6,219 bases of DNA from Methanobacteriota archaeon (lineage in GTDB: Archaea; Hydrothermarchaeota; Hydrothermarchaeia; Hydrothermarchaeales; SZUA-236): contig QIDD01000058.1 in NCBI GenBank assembly GCA_003230355.1, positions 1-6,219 on the forward strand, given 5' to 3'. Below are positions 5,048 to 6,219 of the stretch, one piece after another. Position numbers and translations under genes: made by a program. How positions within the stretch are numbered: the stretch's first letter is position 1; every line of letters begins with the position of its first letter. Under the pieces are notes generated by a model that saw nothing but the letters and a program-made list of their open reading frames with translations, did no database searches and was not told the origin of the DNA.

Positions 5048-6196
5048 TTAGAGCGGTTTCATCCGGTTTAAAATCGTGTTCGACCATTTTCTAAGCATGG
5101 CTTCAACCTCAGCTTCTGAATTTCCGGCTGCAACAACTGTGCAGACTGGCTCGCCCGCGGCAATGAACGCACCCATTGGCGGGATGTCACGAATATGTCC
5201 GCATCCTTCAAAATCGGGCGCCCGGCAGTCCCTCTGCGCTGTTACAATGTTTTTTCCTGCAAGATGCGTCGAAGATGGAACCGCCGGGATTTCACCGCTC
5301 CATGCCCCGTGATAATAGTCAAACATATTAATCCCAAGCGCACCTTCCATAACCTCAAATGAACCCTGTATCCGCGGGTTCGCCTCGATGAAAAAGGCTT
5401 CACCCACGCTGTCAACCATGAAGTCAACACCCACAATTCCCCTGATTTTAAAGTGTTCCAGAAAAGCCGTGCACTCTTCGACAAATTCTTCAATGCCTTC
5501 AGGCTCAACTGGTCCGACGCTACCTGAGTACACCAGATTTTCAGGATCGGAAAAGAGCTGTCTGCTCACAAAAATCGGCTCCAGGCGCGCTCCATCAGAG
5601 AGGAAGTTAATGTTATAGGATTCGCCCTGTATGTATTCCTGCAGAATACAGTTTTTGTCTGCGGCCTTTTCAATGAGCAGCGCCTCCAGCTCACCTGGGC
5701 TGTGCACCTTTCGAAGACCCGCGCCTCTCGACCCCCTGATAGGTTTGAAAATAAGCGGGAACACACGATTAGCGGACTTCAGCGAAGCGGTTGCTATCTC
5801 GGTTTTTGGAACGTTCAAGCCCTGCTTTGATGCAGCCCTCGTGCACTGCCACTTGTCACGCAGGGGCTCCAAACTTTTCAGGCTGTTTCCAAGGATTGGT
5901 GCAAACCTTTTCAAGGGGTCAATATGTTCGCTGTTAATCCGCGGGACAATAAAGTCAAAATTGTCTTTCGCCAAGGCTGCAATGGTTTTTTCAAAAAGAA
6001 ATTGCTTCCACGACCCGGATTCATCGTTGAGCCCTTCCGTCGATATTCTGTCACAACCCAGGAATGTTATCGATTCCTCTGCGCAGCGGCCCAGATCAAC
6101 AGGGTTGAAATAGTTTACCGAGCTCACGCTGTGCCCGGCCCGCTTAATCGAGCAGGCAACATCGCGCATATTTACGCCTACAGTTAGAAAATTCAT
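5048..6196 (-). CDS. ATP-grasp ligase of unknown substrate (COG2232-like predicted carboligase)
   Basis: The 382-residue product has an N-terminal Rossmann-like preATP-grasp domain (MNFLTVGVNMRDVACSIKRAGHSV; FDFIVPRINSEHI near 81-92). The ATP-grasp core follows. Lys151 in PLIFKPIRGSRGAG binds ATP and residues 155-160 form the glycine-rich loop. ILQEYIQGESYNIN (184-197) is the hinge and adenine-contact strand with Glu187. Asp258 in GVDFM and Glu271/Asn273 in FIEANPRIQGS are the magnesium ligands. The C-terminal domain includes MGAFIAAGEPVCTVVAAGNSEAEVEAML, as in carboxylase-like members. Such enzymes join a carboxylate to an amine or thiol through an acyl phosphate. All catalytic residues are present, so it should be active, but the substrate is not known to me. 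Purine, carbamoyl-phosphate and cofactor-type roles cannot be separated by sequence alone. ATG 6196 has a good upstream GAGGA. The gene converges on the MscS gene with a 65-base gap. Confidence 0.85.
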   Translation of the reverse strand: MNFLTVGVNMRDVACSIKRAGHSVSSVNYFNPVDLGRCAEESITFLGCDRISTEGLNDESGSWKQFLFEKTIAALAKDNFDFIVPRINSEHIDPLKRFAPILGNSLKSLEPLRDKWQCTRAASKQGLNVPKTEIATASLKSANRVFPLIFKPIRGSRGAGLRKVHSPGELEALLIEKAADKNCILQEYIQGESYNINFLSDGARLEPIFVSRQLFSDPENLVYSGSVGPVEPEGIEEFVEECTAFLEHFKIRGIVGVDFMVDSVGEAFFIEANPRIQGSFEVMEGALGINMFDYYHGAWSGEIPAVPSSTHLAGKNIVTAQRDCRAPDFEGCGHIRDIPPMGAFIAAGEPVCTVVAAGNSEAEVEAMLRKWSNTILNRMKPL

Positions 6197-6203
6197 TGTC
6201 TAT

Positions 6204-6208
6204 TCCTC
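6204..6208 (-). promoter_or_regulatory. Shine-Dalgarno of the ATP-grasp gene
   Basis: On the minus strand GAGGA lies seven bases before the ATG at 6196. It is the clearest ribosome binding site with normal spacing in the window and fixes this start. Confidence 0.6.
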
Positions 6209-6219
6209 AGGATTACTCT

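Noticed and set aside
5631..6113. Plus-strand open frame of 160 codons opposite the ATP-grasp gene
   Set aside because: It is antisense to a well-supported ATP-grasp gene, and its serine- and proline-rich translation resembles nothing known to me.
4988..6216. AGGATTAC occurring both just after the MscS gene (4988-4995) and just before the ATP-grasp start (6209-6216), as if flanking the ATP-grasp gene
   Set aside because: Only eight to nine bases match and the flanks diverge, so it is too short to support a mobile unit bounded by direct repeats.

Overview
This window looks like a stretch of archaeal chromosome, most likely euryarchaeal. The clearest evidence is a gene for the archaeal general transcription factor TFE (alpha subunit). 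Several upstream regions carry A/T-rich TATA/BRE-like boxes, and at least one start lies close enough to its box for a leaderless or near-leaderless mRNA. The HDIG hydrolase, the ACT-domain regulator, the class V aminotransferase and the COG2232-type ATP-grasp protein are all types typical of euryarchaea, including methanogens and their relatives. I cannot name the genus. No mobile element, CRISPR array, rRNA or tRNA gene is visible.

Layout, left to right. Positions 2-256 (+) hold the C-terminal end of a DUF3179-type protein cut by the window edge. Positions 322-876 (-) hold an AT-rich gene for an unknown protein with one N-terminal membrane anchor. Its base composition is very different from its neighbours, so it is the best candidate for acquired DNA. 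Positions 1022-2161 (+) encode a class V PLP aminotransferase of the serine-pyruvate / alanine-glyoxylate / broad-specificity aspartate group. Positions 2281-2838 (+) encode TFE, and the gene overlaps the next one (2786-3298, +), a small HDIG-domain hydrolase; the two form an apparent operon. That operon converges on 3285-3788 (-), an HTH+ACT regulator, with a 14-base overlap of the 3' ends built around a 10-base palindrome. The regulator is divergent from 3945-4982 (+), an MscS-type mechanosensitive channel. The channel converges on 5048-6196 (-), an ATP-grasp ligase of unknown substrate.

The genes do not form one pathway. They are mostly core or housekeeping functions: transcription initiation, amino-acid metabolism and its regulation, osmotic protection, and an uncharacterised ATP-dependent ligation. 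I see no convincing new multi-gene system. The points most worth a second look are the foreign-looking membrane protein, the incomplete zinc ribbon of TFE, phased A-tracts upstream of tfe, the palindromic convergent gene ends, and the orphan ATP-grasp enzyme.
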